Assembly (NCBI GenBank): GCA_964423745.1
Contig: CAYRGG010000078.1
Coordinates: 1 to 15,244 of the forward strand
Direction: 5' to 3'
From: CAYRGG01 sp964423745
Lineage (GTDB): Bacteria; Pseudomonadota; Gammaproteobacteria; Competibacterales; Competibacteraceae
DNA: 15,244 bases
The notes beneath the pieces were generated by a model that had not been told where the DNA came from, searched no databases, and saw only the letters and a list, made by a program, of their open reading frames with translations. The position numbers and the translations under genes are program-made. Shown piece after piece: positions 1 to 7,077 of the stretch; position 1 is the first letter of the stretch; the number at the start of each line of letters is the position of its first letter.

Positions 1-136
1 TCCCAACGGCGAAGACCCTTCCATAACACCGGATAACTTAGGGCGTTTTACTTAGGGGTACACTCTAACTCTGTTAGATCGAATGATTTTAACTAAGTTT
101 AATCGGCCCTTAAAGGCGCGGCTTCAACCCATTTAC

Positions 137-832
137 TCAAATGCCCTGGGAAAGACTGATAGGTTTGGCGGGTAAATCGGCCTCGGATGTTTCTTCTAGC
201 AAATAATGCGTATCAGCGCGGGCTTCAAGAAATTTTCCAAACTGCTTTTTTATCCCCGGTATTTTAAACATACTGTGCCACACTTTACGCCGGTCGCTAA
301 ATTTGATCACTGCCGACGGATTAAAATAGCCTATGGCGTTATCAGTGGTTAGCACAAAGGGGGGTTTACCGGCCCGGAGCAGTTCAAGACTTGCGATGAG
401 GGCGCCGGTGCGGTGGTTGCCTTCAATAAATAATTGGGGTTGACAGAGAATAGCCACATAGACGCCAGCCGCTCGTTTATAAACCGGGTCCTTGCTGTGG
501 TTTTTATACCAGGTTTTAACCCAGCCGATATGTTTATAGAATTTATCGTGGGTGGCTTGAATATGGGTGCGATATTCTCTGCGCATCTCGATATCCTCGC
601 CACATAATACGAGATGGTTCAATTCCAATATATTTTTAAGTTCTTGGGAGACGAACAGCTCCTCTGAGTGATCCACTAGGGTATTTAGATAACCATAAGC
701 GCTGACCAGGTTATCCACCAAAACATCGGTCATCGCTTCCCGTTGTAATTCAAGTTGGGCATTGATGGTGTCAAAGTTAGCTTGCACCTGACGCAGAGAC
801 TGTTCAATAGCCGCTAAATCTAAAAGAGGCAA
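137..832 (-). CDS. Fic/DOC-fold protein with degenerate active site
   Basis: The 231-residue product carries a Fic-like core at residues 133-143, QLFIEGNHRTG. It matches the Fic motif HxFx(D/E)GNxRxxG except that the catalytic His is Gln133. The Phe, Glu137, Gly, Asn139, Arg141 and Gly143 positions are kept. Fic proteins normally transfer AMP or another phosphate-containing group to a target hydroxyl, using the His as general base. Without it, classical AMPylation is doubtful, so the true activity is unknown. The N-terminal half is predicted helical with no obvious signal peptide, so it is probably cytoplasmic. The start is a TTG, with AGG nine bases upstream; the first in-frame ATG is at residue 34 and would cut deep into the helical region. 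It lies 18 bp after the gene at 851-1438 and in the same frame, so the two are probably co-transcribed. Confidence 0.75.
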   Translation of the reverse strand: MPLLDLAAIEQSLRQVQANFDTINAQLELQREAMTDVLVDNLVSAYGYLNTLVDHSEELFVSQELKNILELNHLVLCGEDIEMRREYRTHIQATHDKFYKHIGWVKTWYKNHSKDPVYKRAAGVYVAILCQPQLFIEGNHRTGALIASLELLRAGKPPFVLTTDNAIGYFNPSAVIKFSDRRKVWHSMFKIPGIKKQFGKFLEARADTHYLLEETSEADLPAKPISLSQGI

Positions 833-850
833 GTTTACAATCCTGCCGCC

Positions 851-1438
851 CTAGGGACCGCGTCCAAAGCCTTTTCCGAGCCTATCCTTACCGTCGGGTT
901 CTTGGCCAAGATAGTGTCGGCGGAACATGTCCCATAAGGCAAGCCGCGACCAGTCGGGTTTATCCAGCAGTTTGTCATCGACTAAAAAGGGGTTAGGAAA
1001 GAATAAACTCATCTGCTGCTCGCCGGCGCCATTAAACAGTTGCAAGCCCCAGCTAGTGGGCGCATTGTGCCTGTCAAAAGCCCGGAAAGCCTCAGCTCGT
1101 GCGGTACGCCGGTGGTGGCGTTCCGCAGGGGGTGTCGGGTTGTCTGGTGAACCCATAAATTCTCCGATACATAAATGAAAATGGCTAGCGCCAAAATGTA
1201 CGGTAAGATAACCATCCTGCAAACTGATTTTAGTGGGTTTATTGGGACATTGGATCTCGAACGCTGCTCCCGGAAGGATTGGGCCAAAAACGATATGCCG
1301 CCAGTGATTTTCAAAAATGTCTTTGAGTAACTGAAAAAGATAACTTTCATCGGTAGGCAGAGGATAAATTTCCGTGATTCGACCATCCGATTCTGTCACC
1401 ACAGTGGGTTCAATGGGTGTTTGCATAGTGATTACCAT
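851..1438 (-). CDS. Conserved hypothetical protein, His-rich core
   Basis: This 195-residue protein has no signal peptide or membrane segment and is probably cytoplasmic. It has the texture of a conserved domain rather than a spurious frame: many aromatic residues, motifs such as ENHWRHIVFGP (residues 43-53), HFHLCIG (86-92) and a FFPNPFLVDD stretch near residue 146. Histidines 45, 48, 86, 88, 108 and 109 and Cys90 could include metal ligands, but that is only a suggestion. I have the impression of similar proteins in cyanobacteria and other proteobacteria, without a known function, and I cannot name the family with confidence. A second in-frame ATG at 1426 is an alternative start. The gene is the first of a probable two-gene unit with the Fic-like gene, and is divergent from the kinase-like gene, only 33 bp away. 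Confidence 0.75.
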   Translation of the reverse strand: MVITMQTPIEPTVVTESDGRITEIYPLPTDESYLFQLLKDIFENHWRHIVFGPILPGAAFEIQCPNKPTKISLQDGYLTVHFGASHFHLCIGEFMGSPDNPTPPAERHHRRTARAEAFRAFDRHNAPTSWGLQLFNGAGEQQMSLFFPNPFLVDDKLLDKPDWSRLALWDMFRRHYLGQEPDGKDRLGKGFGRGP

Positions 1439-1471
1439 AGCCTATTTTTCAAGATATCTAAAAACAGCTGC

Positions 1472-2071
1472 ATGGCAAAGAATCCTACTGTAAAACTACG
1501 GCTGGGTCTCTCCGGTAGCGCAGGCACCGGGAAAACAACCTTGGGAATGCGCTTAGCGAATCAACTCAATCTGCCTTTTATACCTGAGCGTATGCGTATC
1601 CGTCTAGAAAAAGGTCTTGATTTGTACCGCTTATCCCGCCCCGCCCATAAAACCCTCACGCTGGAATTATTGAACGAGATGTTGGAGGCTTGCCAGCACG
1701 CTGAGCAGGATGCAGGTGGTTTTATCTGCGATCGGTCCCCCATGGACTCTGCAGCCTTTTGGTTGTATTACGGCTTGGCGGATGATGACCAGGAAACCGC
1801 AGTCTTATTAGATCACATCGCCCAGTCCGTGCAACGTTTTGATGCCGTGATTATGCTACCCTGGGGTGTTATACCCTTACAGGCAGACGGCATACGTTAC
1901 GTTAATCGCTGGGCGCAATTACATTTTCAAAGTATTTTGGAAGGACTCTGTCAGCGTCGGCTGGCGCCGGAGACCCTGTGGTGGTTACCCCTCGATGTAG
2001 TTGATTTGGAAGCGCGTGTTGCTTGGGTTCTCAAGGGCGTGGAAAGGTTTGTCCAAAACAAGCCCTCTTAA
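1472..2071 (+). CDS. P-loop ATPase / nucleotide kinase-like protein
   Basis: The product (199 residues from the ATG at 1472) has a textbook Walker A at residues 15-22, GSAGTGKT, directly after the first beta strand. A second strand ends in FICDRSPMD (84-92), where Asp87-Arg88 resembles the DR motif of NadR-type and deoxynucleoside kinases. These traits suggest the AAA_28/NadR-like kinase group, which phosphorylates small nucleotides or nucleosides; the substrate cannot be read from sequence. No signal peptide or membrane segment is seen. The frame is open 17 codons further, to an ATG at 1421, but that start would lie inside the divergent gene starting at 1438, so 1472 is preferred although no strong ribosome binding site precedes it. 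Co-regulation with the divergent Fic-like pair is possible. Confidence 0.75.
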   Translation: MAKNPTVKLRLGLSGSAGTGKTTLGMRLANQLNLPFIPERMRIRLEKGLDLYRLSRPAHKTLTLELLNEMLEACQHAEQDAGGFICDRSPMDSAAFWLYYGLADDDQETAVLLDHIAQSVQRFDAVIMLPWGVIPLQADGIRYVNRWAQLHFQSILEGLCQRRLAPETLWWLPLDVVDLEARVAWVLKGVERFVQNKPS

Positions 2072-2126
2072 CCGCGGTACTAAATATGTTAAATTTCTAA
2101 CCTGGATTTTTTTTAGTTATGTATTC

Positions 2127-2540
2127 ATGCGTTATAGCCCTTTTCCAGCAATACGCTTAAATCATAGCCTCCATACCCGTCGCACCACGGCATGGTTGGG
2201 TATGTGTGCGGTATTGCTGCACACAGGCTTGTTGTTTAGCCAAGGCATTAGCGTTTCTTGGCCAAGTGTAGCCAAAGAACCCGCCTATCTGCTTTTATGC
2301 AGTGCTTTCGGATCTAAAACCGTCCCTATCGAGCACGAAGATAACCGTTCAACCTCTCAAGATCCAAAGCAGTGTTCCGTTTGTCAGCTTTATGCTTTAG
2401 GCAAAACCTCGCTGCCCATGGCAAGTTTGTTACTGCCTACGACATCCTATTATTTTGCTGAAATCTTACCCGGCTTTTTTGACTGCTATCTATCCCGCCA
2501 ACCCTTCGCTGTTGCTCCGCCACGGGGTCCTCCTATCTAG
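2127..2540 (+). CDS. DUF2946-like small secreted or membrane protein
   Basis: From the ATG at 2127 the product is 137 residues: a basic N-terminus, one hydrophobic segment (about residues 22-40, with a His and a Cys in it), then a CSVC pair at about residues 86-89 and a C-terminal PPRGPP. A Cys-X-X-Cys after a leader-like helix and an RGPP-type end fit the DUF2946 family. Such genes are commonly found beside copper transport and chaperone genes, and the next two genes here are exactly that. The function is unknown; a periplasmic or membrane metal-related role is inferred from context. The frame is open to 2001, but that upstream part overlaps the kinase-like gene, so the internal ATG is preferred. 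No clear Shine-Dalgarno precedes it. Confidence 0.6.
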   Translation: MRYSPFPAIRLNHSLHTRRTTAWLGMCAVLLHTGLLFSQGISVSWPSVAKEPAYLLLCSAFGSKTVPIEHEDNRSTSQDPKQCSVCQLYALGKTSLPMASLLLPTTSYYFAEILPGFFDCYLSRQPFAVAPPRGPPI

Positions 2541-2643
2541 CTGGTTTTATTCAACCCCTATTTTTAGGCAAACCCTGACTGACCAATGCCAAAGGTTGCA
2601 GGGTATTGTGTCGTTTTTTTTATGAGTGGTTATAAACATAGCT

Positions 2644-3123
2644 ATGAAAAATATTTTGTTGATTATCCTGTTTGCTTTTAGCGCAATGGATGTGACTGCC
2701 CAACAAACCGTTATTCAGGTAGAAAACGCTCGGGCGCATGAGAGTCCTCCCACGGTCAGCAATGGCGCTGCTTATATGTCTTTGTTTAACTCAGGTGATG
2801 AAACCGACCGTTTAATTTCCGTTTCCGGCGATGTTACGGAAACCATTGAATTACATACGCATCTTATGGAAGACGGTGTGATGAAAATGCGTGAAATAGA
2901 CGCCATTGAGGTGGAACCTAAAGCACACACGGTACTCGAGCAGGGGGGACTGCATATCATGCTGATTGGTCTGCAAGCGCCTTTACAAGCAGGTCAGACA
3001 TTCCCCCTCACGTTAGAATTTGAAAAGGCTGGCGAGATGGATATCGAGGTTGAGGTAGTTAAGATGGGTGACATGCCTATGCCTATGTCAGACCACCATC
3101 AACACGGTTCATCAAAGCAATAA
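2644..3123 (+). CDS. PCuAC-type periplasmic copper chaperone
   Basis: The product (159 residues from the ATG at 2644) begins with a signal peptide (residues 1-19, ending VTA) and carries the PCuAC copper site in full: His71-X10-Met82-X21-His104-X-Met106, with the typical GVMKMR and GGLHIML surroundings. Family members bind Cu(I) in the periplasm and pass it to the CuA centre of cytochrome c oxidase, often working with SCO proteins; a SCO gene follows 62 bp downstream. The usual HEM next to the first ligand is HTH here. The C-terminus has a Met/His-rich tail (MGDMPMPM then DHHQH), likely a further copper-binding extension. A GTG at 2626 would add six residues before the signal peptide and is less likely. 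A hairpin follows the stop codon. Confidence 0.9.
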   Translation: MKNILLIILFAFSAMDVTAQQTVIQVENARAHESPPTVSNGAAYMSLFNSGDETDRLISVSGDVTETIELHTHLMEDGVMKMREIDAIEVEPKAHTVLEQGGLHIMLIGLQAPLQAGQTFPLTLEFEKAGEMDIEVEVVKMGDMPMPMSDHHQHGSSKQ

Positions 3124-3134
3124 AATATTAGTCT

Positions 3135-3164
3135 GCTGAGCGGAGCAAAGCGTCTCCGCTCAGC
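3135..3164 (+). other. Perfect 11-bp stem-loop between PCuAC and SCO genes
   Basis: GCTGAGCGGAG at 3135-3145 pairs exactly with CTCCGCTCAGC at 3154-3164, leaving an 8-base loop. No run of T follows on the plus strand; instead the SCO ribosome binding site (GAGGA, 3174-3178) comes ten bases later. It therefore does not look like an intrinsic terminator. It could protect or process the shared transcript, or modulate expression of the SCO gene relative to the chaperone gene. The role is inferred. Confidence 0.6.
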
Positions 3165-3185
3165 GCTGCACATGAGGACAAAGCG

Positions 3186-3833
3186 ATGAAGCTCAGTAAA
3201 TCTATTGTTATAGCTATTATCGGTGTGGTTGCCCTTGGCATTGGTATCTGGCTGGGTCAAGTGGTGACCGGTACAGTCACCCAACCGCCCTTGGAGATTA
3301 GTGGCATCTTATTTGATGAGCCCAAAGAAATTGACGATTTTATCTTGACTCACCATACCGGTGAACCGATGAACCGAGAACACTTCCAAGGTAAATGGAC
3401 CTTTTTGTATTTTGGCTACACCTTTTGTCCAGACGTTTGTCCCATGAGCTTGGCAGAGTTAAGTCAGATGCAAAATCGGCTTAGTCAACAAGGTTTGGAC
3501 GAAGACAATGCGTATATGTTGATTTCGGTGGACCCGCAACGGGATACCCCGGAACGATTGGGCGAATACACTGCTTATTTTAATGAAAAATTTGAAGCCG
3601 CCACCGGCACACCGGAAGAGTTAGCCAAGCTCGCAAAACAGTTTGGGGTGATTTATATGCGCCCCCCAGGTCAGGAAGATGAAACCAACTACTTGGTGGA
3701 CCATTCTTCGACGGTTCTCTTGATTAATCCCGAAGGTCAGCTACATGCGGTATTCACGCCGCCCCACAAACCAGAGACCATGGCGACGGATTTCGCCAAA
3801 ATTCAGGCACGTTATCAAGCTGTTCATGGATAG
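3186..3833 (+). CDS. SCO1/SenC family copper chaperone
   Basis: This 215-residue protein has an uncleaved N-terminal membrane anchor (about residues 7-27) followed by a periplasmic thioredoxin-fold domain. The copper-binding residues of the SCO family are all present: Cys81 and Cys85 in CPDVCP, and His173 in VDHSSTVLL. The YFGYTFCPDVCP, SVDPQRDTPERL and DHSSTVLLINP blocks are typical, and the length is usual. SCO proteins deliver copper to, or keep reduced, the CuA site of cytochrome c oxidase. The ATG at 3186 has GAGGA seven bases upstream. The gene ends the copper set and converges on the PilZ gene, whose 3' end is 77 bp away. Confidence 0.92.
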   Translation: MKLSKSIVIAIIGVVALGIGIWLGQVVTGTVTQPPLEISGILFDEPKEIDDFILTHHTGEPMNREHFQGKWTFLYFGYTFCPDVCPMSLAELSQMQNRLSQQGLDEDNAYMLISVDPQRDTPERLGEYTAYFNEKFEAATGTPEELAKLAKQFGVIYMRPPGQEDETNYLVDHSSTVLLINPEGQLHAVFTPPHKPETMATDFAKIQARYQAVHG

Positions 3834-3858
3834 ACAGACTATCTATGTATGATGTTAC

Positions 3859-3908
3859 ATTTCTTTGCTTGCTAGACTAATGTGACCCAATAATTTGCAA
3901 AGAGAAAT
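3859..3908. terminator. Possible weak bidirectional terminator hairpin
   Basis: This lies between the convergent SCO and PilZ genes. ATTTCTTTGC (3859-3868) can pair with GCAAAGAGAAAT (3897-3908), with a two-base bulge and a 28-base loop. The stem is AT-rich, the loop is long and no proper T run follows, so this is a weak call resting mainly on its position. Confidence 0.2.
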
Positions 3909-3910
3909 GC

Positions 3911-4513
3911 TCAAGGTTTCTCTAATCCCTGCCGTGCCTGGCGGATCTGGGTAGCTTGTCTGTCAATAATATGCTTGACGATACATTGACGGTCGGTTTC
4001 GCGGATATGAACAAATTCCACGGCAATTTTATACGGACAGGCGCGGCTGCCCATTTTCTCGCAGCGGATGACTTTTCCGCTGGCCAAAATACCGGTGTAG
4101 GAAGGAAACAGCACCAAACGCAATTCCAAGAGATCTCCCGGCGTCAGGGGTTCCGTGCTATCAAAAGATACGCCACTGCCGCTCAAATCCACCTCTTGTG
4201 TATTCTGATCGGCATTATTCGTTCCTTTAAAAATAGCCTGAGCGAGCAAATCTAGCTTACGTTCCAAGGCGGAAAAATAGCGCGCCACCAACGGCGCTTC
4301 CGACTGAAGCTGGCGATTGAGCGTATAGGTTTCTTGGGAGATGCCGGCGAGGGTTGCCGCCAAGGTAAAGGGATCATCGGCGGATGCTGCAAAGTTTTCT
4401 AAAAATTCTGACGCCGCCTCCGGGGAAAGACGTCGATAAGTAAAAACCAACTCGTCTTTGAAGCGAAAAAAATGACGGCGTTCGTCGTCCTTGTGTAGGG
4501 GTAACGGTATCAC
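3911..4513 (-). CDS. PilZ-domain protein, probable c-di-GMP-responsive motility regulator
   Basis: The 200-residue soluble protein carries both PilZ signature elements: RxxxR (Arg13 to Arg17, within ERRHFFR) and DxSxxG (Asp109, Ser111, Gly114, in DLSGSG). The C-terminal part continues as a plausible PilZ beta barrel (GDLLELRL, GKVIRCE, IAVEFVHI). PilZ domains bind cyclic di-GMP; beside stator genes, the usual role is to slow or detach the motor (YcgR/FlgZ-like). About 92 residues of mostly helical sequence separate the two motifs, where roughly 30 are usual, so this is an atypical member with an insertion or a rearranged N-terminus. The start is a GTG overlapping the pomB stop as GTGA, which points to translational coupling. 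It is the last gene of the flgM-flgN-pomA-pomB unit. Confidence 0.85.
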   Translation of the reverse strand: MIPLPLHKDDERRHFFRFKDELVFTYRRLSPEAASEFLENFAASADDPFTLAATLAGISQETYTLNRQLQSEAPLVARYFSALERKLDLLAQAIFKGTNNADQNTQEVDLSGSGVSFDSTEPLTPGDLLELRLVLFPSYTGILASGKVIRCEKMGSRACPYKIAVEFVHIRETDRQCIVKHIIDRQATQIRQARQGLEKP

Positions 4514-5385
4514 GGGGCGTCCTGCTGCTGATTAGAAGGTAATGTGTCGAGTTGTGGTTGCGCCTTTGGACTAAGGGTTTTAGCCAATTCCAAGGGGTCT
4601 TGTTCTAAGACGATTTCCACTCGTCTATTGAGAGCACGGTTCGCCGGGCTATCGTTAGCCGCCAGAGGTTGCATCTCGCCATGGCCCTCCACGAGAAAAC
4701 GCTTTTCATTGATGGGCGCCGCTTTGAGCAGTTCATGGACCACGGTCACCGCGCGGGAAGCCGATAATTCCCAATTTGAGCGAAACCGGGCGCCGCGAAT
4801 GGGAACATTGTCCGTATGACCCGCCACCACAATTTGGCCGGGTGTTTCCAATAAAATACGCGCGATTTTTCTAATAACCCCTTTGAAATCGCCTACTAGA
4901 TCTGTGCTGCCCGATGGAAAAACATTTTTCTCGCGAATGCGAATAATGATTTTTAAACCTTCCGTTTCCACATCCACCATGCCTTGGTTGATTTCCCGGC
5001 GCAAACTCTTGCGAATTCGTTCCGCCAAAGATTTAACATGTTGCAAGACCGCCCTGCTGATACTAGGGCTGGAGGAAGCCTGTTGTAAACCCGTAGAGGC
5101 ATGGGGTGGTACCTTGATGGGTTTTGGGTCAGGCCGGCCAGGACTGTATTCCCGGGCCACAAAGCTGGTTCCTTTAGGAATTTTGCTGGCGAAGAAATCA
5201 TCTTGTACCCCAAAAGCTTGCGCCATGGAACCAGCGACCTGCTTATACTTTTGTAAGTCAATTTCGGAAAAAGACAGCAACAAAACAAAAAAGCACATGA
5301 GCAACGCCATCAGATCCGCGAAAGTGGCCATCCAGGCGGGTGAACCTGCTTTAGCAGATTTTTTTTGAGGTGCAAAATCGTCCAT
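4510..5385 (-). CDS. pomB: Flagellar stator protein PomB/MotB
   Basis: The 291-residue product has the stator B-subunit layout: a short cytoplasmic N-terminus, one transmembrane helix (about 18-40, starting PAWMATFADLMALLMCFF), a linker and plug region, and a C-terminal OmpA-like peptidoglycan-binding domain (about 155-265, with AGHTDN, SNWELSASRA and NRALNRRVEI). The ion-carrying aspartate is Asp24, the same position as in Vibrio PomB. The stretch GVQDDFFASKIPKGTSF followed by SPGRPDPKPI is also PomB-like, which favours a sodium-driven rather than proton-driven motor; that is inference. With PomA it forms the stator that couples ion flow to rotation, anchored to the cell wall. The start lies 18 bp after pomA, and the stop overlaps the start of the PilZ gene. 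Confidence 0.93.
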   Translation of the reverse strand: MDDFAPQKKSAKAGSPAWMATFADLMALLMCFFVLLLSFSEIDLQKYKQVAGSMAQAFGVQDDFFASKIPKGTSFVAREYSPGRPDPKPIKVPPHASTGLQQASSSPSISRAVLQHVKSLAERIRKSLRREINQGMVDVETEGLKIIIRIREKNVFPSGSTDLVGDFKGVIRKIARILLETPGQIVVAGHTDNVPIRGARFRSNWELSASRAVTVVHELLKAAPINEKRFLVEGHGEMQPLAANDSPANRALNRRVEIVLEQDPLELAKTLSPKAQPQLDTLPSNQQQDAP

Positions 5386-5403
5386 GTTTAGATCGCTTTA
5401 CTA

Positions 5404-6183
5404 TCAACCGGTAGCGGCTGCTGGTTTACCAAGGGGTTTAGCCCGCTGGCTAGGAGGTAAGTAGGTTCTCAGCAGCTCCTCCATCACTTTGGGATTCATG
5501 CCTTCTTGAATACAAGCGATGCCTTCGATAACTAGACCACGATTAAGCCGTTCTTCGTCGCTGCGATGGGCTAATTTATCCGCAATAGGGATGGCAATAA
5601 CATTAGCGATAATGGCACCGTATAGGGTAGTCAGCAATGCGACCGCCATAGCAGGACCGATCTTGCGGGGGTCGTCCATATTGGAGAGCATTTGAATCAA
5701 GCCGATTAGGGTACCGATCATCCCCATGGCGGGCGCCACATCGCCGATGGCCCGAAAAATGGCCTCGCTGCGTTCATGACGAGAAATGGTGAGGGTTGTG
5801 TCCTTGCTCAACACTTTGTTTACAAATTCGGGTTCTTGACCGTCCGCCAATAGTTGAATCCCCCGCTGCAAAAAAGTGTTTTTTACCTCCACGTCTTCTA
5901 GAGCGAGAATACCTTGTTTACGGGCGATGGAGGCGAGTTCTACGGATTCACCGATGACATCCAGGGGATCTTCTTCCTTGTGAAAAAAAGCCTTCATGGC
6001 AATCTTGAATGCCCCTAGAAAGTGAGCTAGGGGAAATTTAATCAACGTGGCCATCACGGTGCCGCCGAATACGATGAGCACTGAGGGAATATTAAAAAAC
6101 GTCGGCGCACTGCCGCCAAACAGGACGGATGCCGCAATAATCAGCAGCGCACCTAATAGGCCAATTAAGGTAGCCAAGTCCAT
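5404..6183 (-). CDS. pomA: Flagellar stator protein PomA/MotA
   Basis: This 259-residue inner-membrane protein has four transmembrane segments: two near the N-terminus (about 3-22 and 33-50) and two later (about 147-167 and 180-202). A cytoplasmic loop lies between them. Arg88 and Glu96, the charged residues that contact the rotor protein FliG in this family, are present at the same numbers as in Vibrio PomA. Thr158 and Thr186, linked to sodium passage in PomA, are also present, in DVAPAMGMIGT and LLTTLYGA. This supports a Na+-type stator, though only a swimming assay would settle it. A good AAGGAG site precedes the ATG. It follows flgN by 55 bp, in the unit that starts at the sigma-28 promoter before flgM. 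Confidence 0.94.
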   Translation of the reverse strand: MDLATLIGLLGALLIIAASVLFGGSAPTFFNIPSVLIVFGGTVMATLIKFPLAHFLGAFKIAMKAFFHKEEDPLDVIGESVELASIARKQGILALEDVEVKNTFLQRGIQLLADGQEPEFVNKVLSKDTTLTISRHERSEAIFRAIGDVAPAMGMIGTLIGLIQMLSNMDDPRKIGPAMAVALLTTLYGAIIANVIAIPIADKLAHRSDEERLNRGLVIEGIACIQEGMNPKVMEELLRTYLPPSQRAKPLGKPAAATG

Positions 6184-6238
6184 TTACAAACTCCTTAGAA
6201 ACAGCTCTAGGGCATTTCCCGTTTAGCCATACCCGTGG

Positions 6239-6703
6239 TTAGACTTGGGCCAAGGGACGTTGACCACCTGGGTAGGTTCTCTGGGCCCCATGCCCATACA
6301 AGCATTCCCGTGGCGGACGACCATGGAGGATACTGAGCGCATGGTCCAAATAATTGCGGCTTGTGGCGATAATGGCGCCGTTGATGGCGTTTTGTTGATG
6401 TGTTTGCTGGGTAATCGCAACGAGCTCTGTCCACAGCTTTTGCAGCTGTGCTGGATTGTTAGGCTGAGTGACCTTGATATAAGCTTCCATAGCAAAGTTT
6501 TCGCCGCTGAAACCCGCCTGTTGTAATTCTTTAAGCCGTTCTGTAACCAAGGTTTGAAGCCGACTCACGCATCGCTCCTTGAGCTGGGTTACCTGTTCAA
6601 GTTCCACCAACTGACGATCCTTTAAAGCCACTTGTTCGCGTAGTAACAGCTCATAAAGTTCGCTAACAACGGCAATCTCTTCTTGCAACAAGGCGTTCAA
6701 CAT
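6239..6703 (-). CDS. flgN: Flagellar export chaperone FlgN
   Basis: The product is a 154-residue, almost wholly alpha-helical cytoplasmic protein with long heptad-like stretches (residues 1-65 and 80-130), as in the FlgN family. The end (LHGRPPRECLYGHGAQ) resembles the conserved FlgN tail with its LYG/LYD motif. FlgN binds the C-termini of the hook-filament junction proteins FlgK and FlgL and delivers them to the export gate. Sequence conservation in this family is low, so the call also rests on its position 7 bp after flgM. AGGT about seven bases before the ATG serves as the ribosome binding site. Confidence 0.88.
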   Translation of the reverse strand: MLNALLQEEIAVVSELYELLLREQVALKDRQLVELEQVTQLKERCVSRLQTLVTERLKELQQAGFSGENFAMEAYIKVTQPNNPAQLQKLWTELVAITQQTHQQNAINGAIIATSRNYLDHALSILHGRPPRECLYGHGAQRTYPGGQRPLAQV

Positions 6704-6710
6704 AATTTAC

Positions 6711-7028
6711 CTATTTTTTGAAAAGCTCGTCCTCAAACGAGATTAATTTTTCAGCAATCTTAACGGCGTTGGTTTCGTACTCACCGCTAAGGATGGCTTC
6801 CTGCAATGCTTTCACCCGTGGTCTATCCATGACAGGTTCATTACCTATTTCAGCTTCAAGCTCCCGTAGTCGAAGGGATTCTTTGGTCAGCTTAATGTCG
6901 CTGTTGACTTCCTTGTTCTTGGAACTTACGTCACGGGTATTCTCTGCATGGGACGATACAGAACGTGCGTTTTGAGTTTTGCTCTGCGGCGGCAAAGTTT
7001 GTTTGCTTTTAATGGATTCGATGCTCAT
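6711..7028 (-). CDS. flgM: Anti-sigma-28 factor FlgM
   Basis: This is a 105-residue polar protein with a disordered, Ser/Lys/Asn-rich N-terminal half and a helical C-terminal half. It contains the FlgM core, MDRPRVKALQEAILSGEYETNA (about 67-88), which contacts FliA. FlgM holds sigma-28 inactive until the hook is complete, then is exported through the hook-basal body. Length and layout are usual. GAGGG lies about ten bases before the ATG. It is the first gene behind the sigma-28 promoter at 7078-7104, so it should be made from a FliA-dependent transcript (negative feedback), and perhaps also by read-through from flgA. Confidence 0.93.
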   Translation of the reverse strand: MSIESIKSKQTLPPQSKTQNARSVSSHAENTRDVSSKNKEVNSDIKLTKESLRLRELEAEIGNEPVMDRPRVKALQEAILSGEYETNAVKIAEKLISFEDELFKK

Positions 7029-7077
7029 ATCCGTTAACCCTCAGTGTGCGATATACATATCATTAAACTTATTTTAG

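Noticed and set aside
1..136. Possible 3' end of a plus-strand gene: bases 2-54 read open, then TAG.
   Set aside because: Only 17 codons are visible with nothing recognisable. Otherwise this stretch shows no gene or convincing terminator, only a small TCTAAC/GTTAGA hairpin at 64-78 without a T run.
2572..2621. Possible terminator after the DUF2946-like gene: ACCCTG/CAGGGT followed by a T run.
   Set aside because: The stem is only six pairs around a 21-base loop and the T run starts nine bases after the stem, so it is too weak to call.
4883..5368. 161-codon plus-strand open frame opposite pomB.
   Set aside because: It is a shadow of pomB, whose motifs and conserved aspartate are clear on the minus strand.
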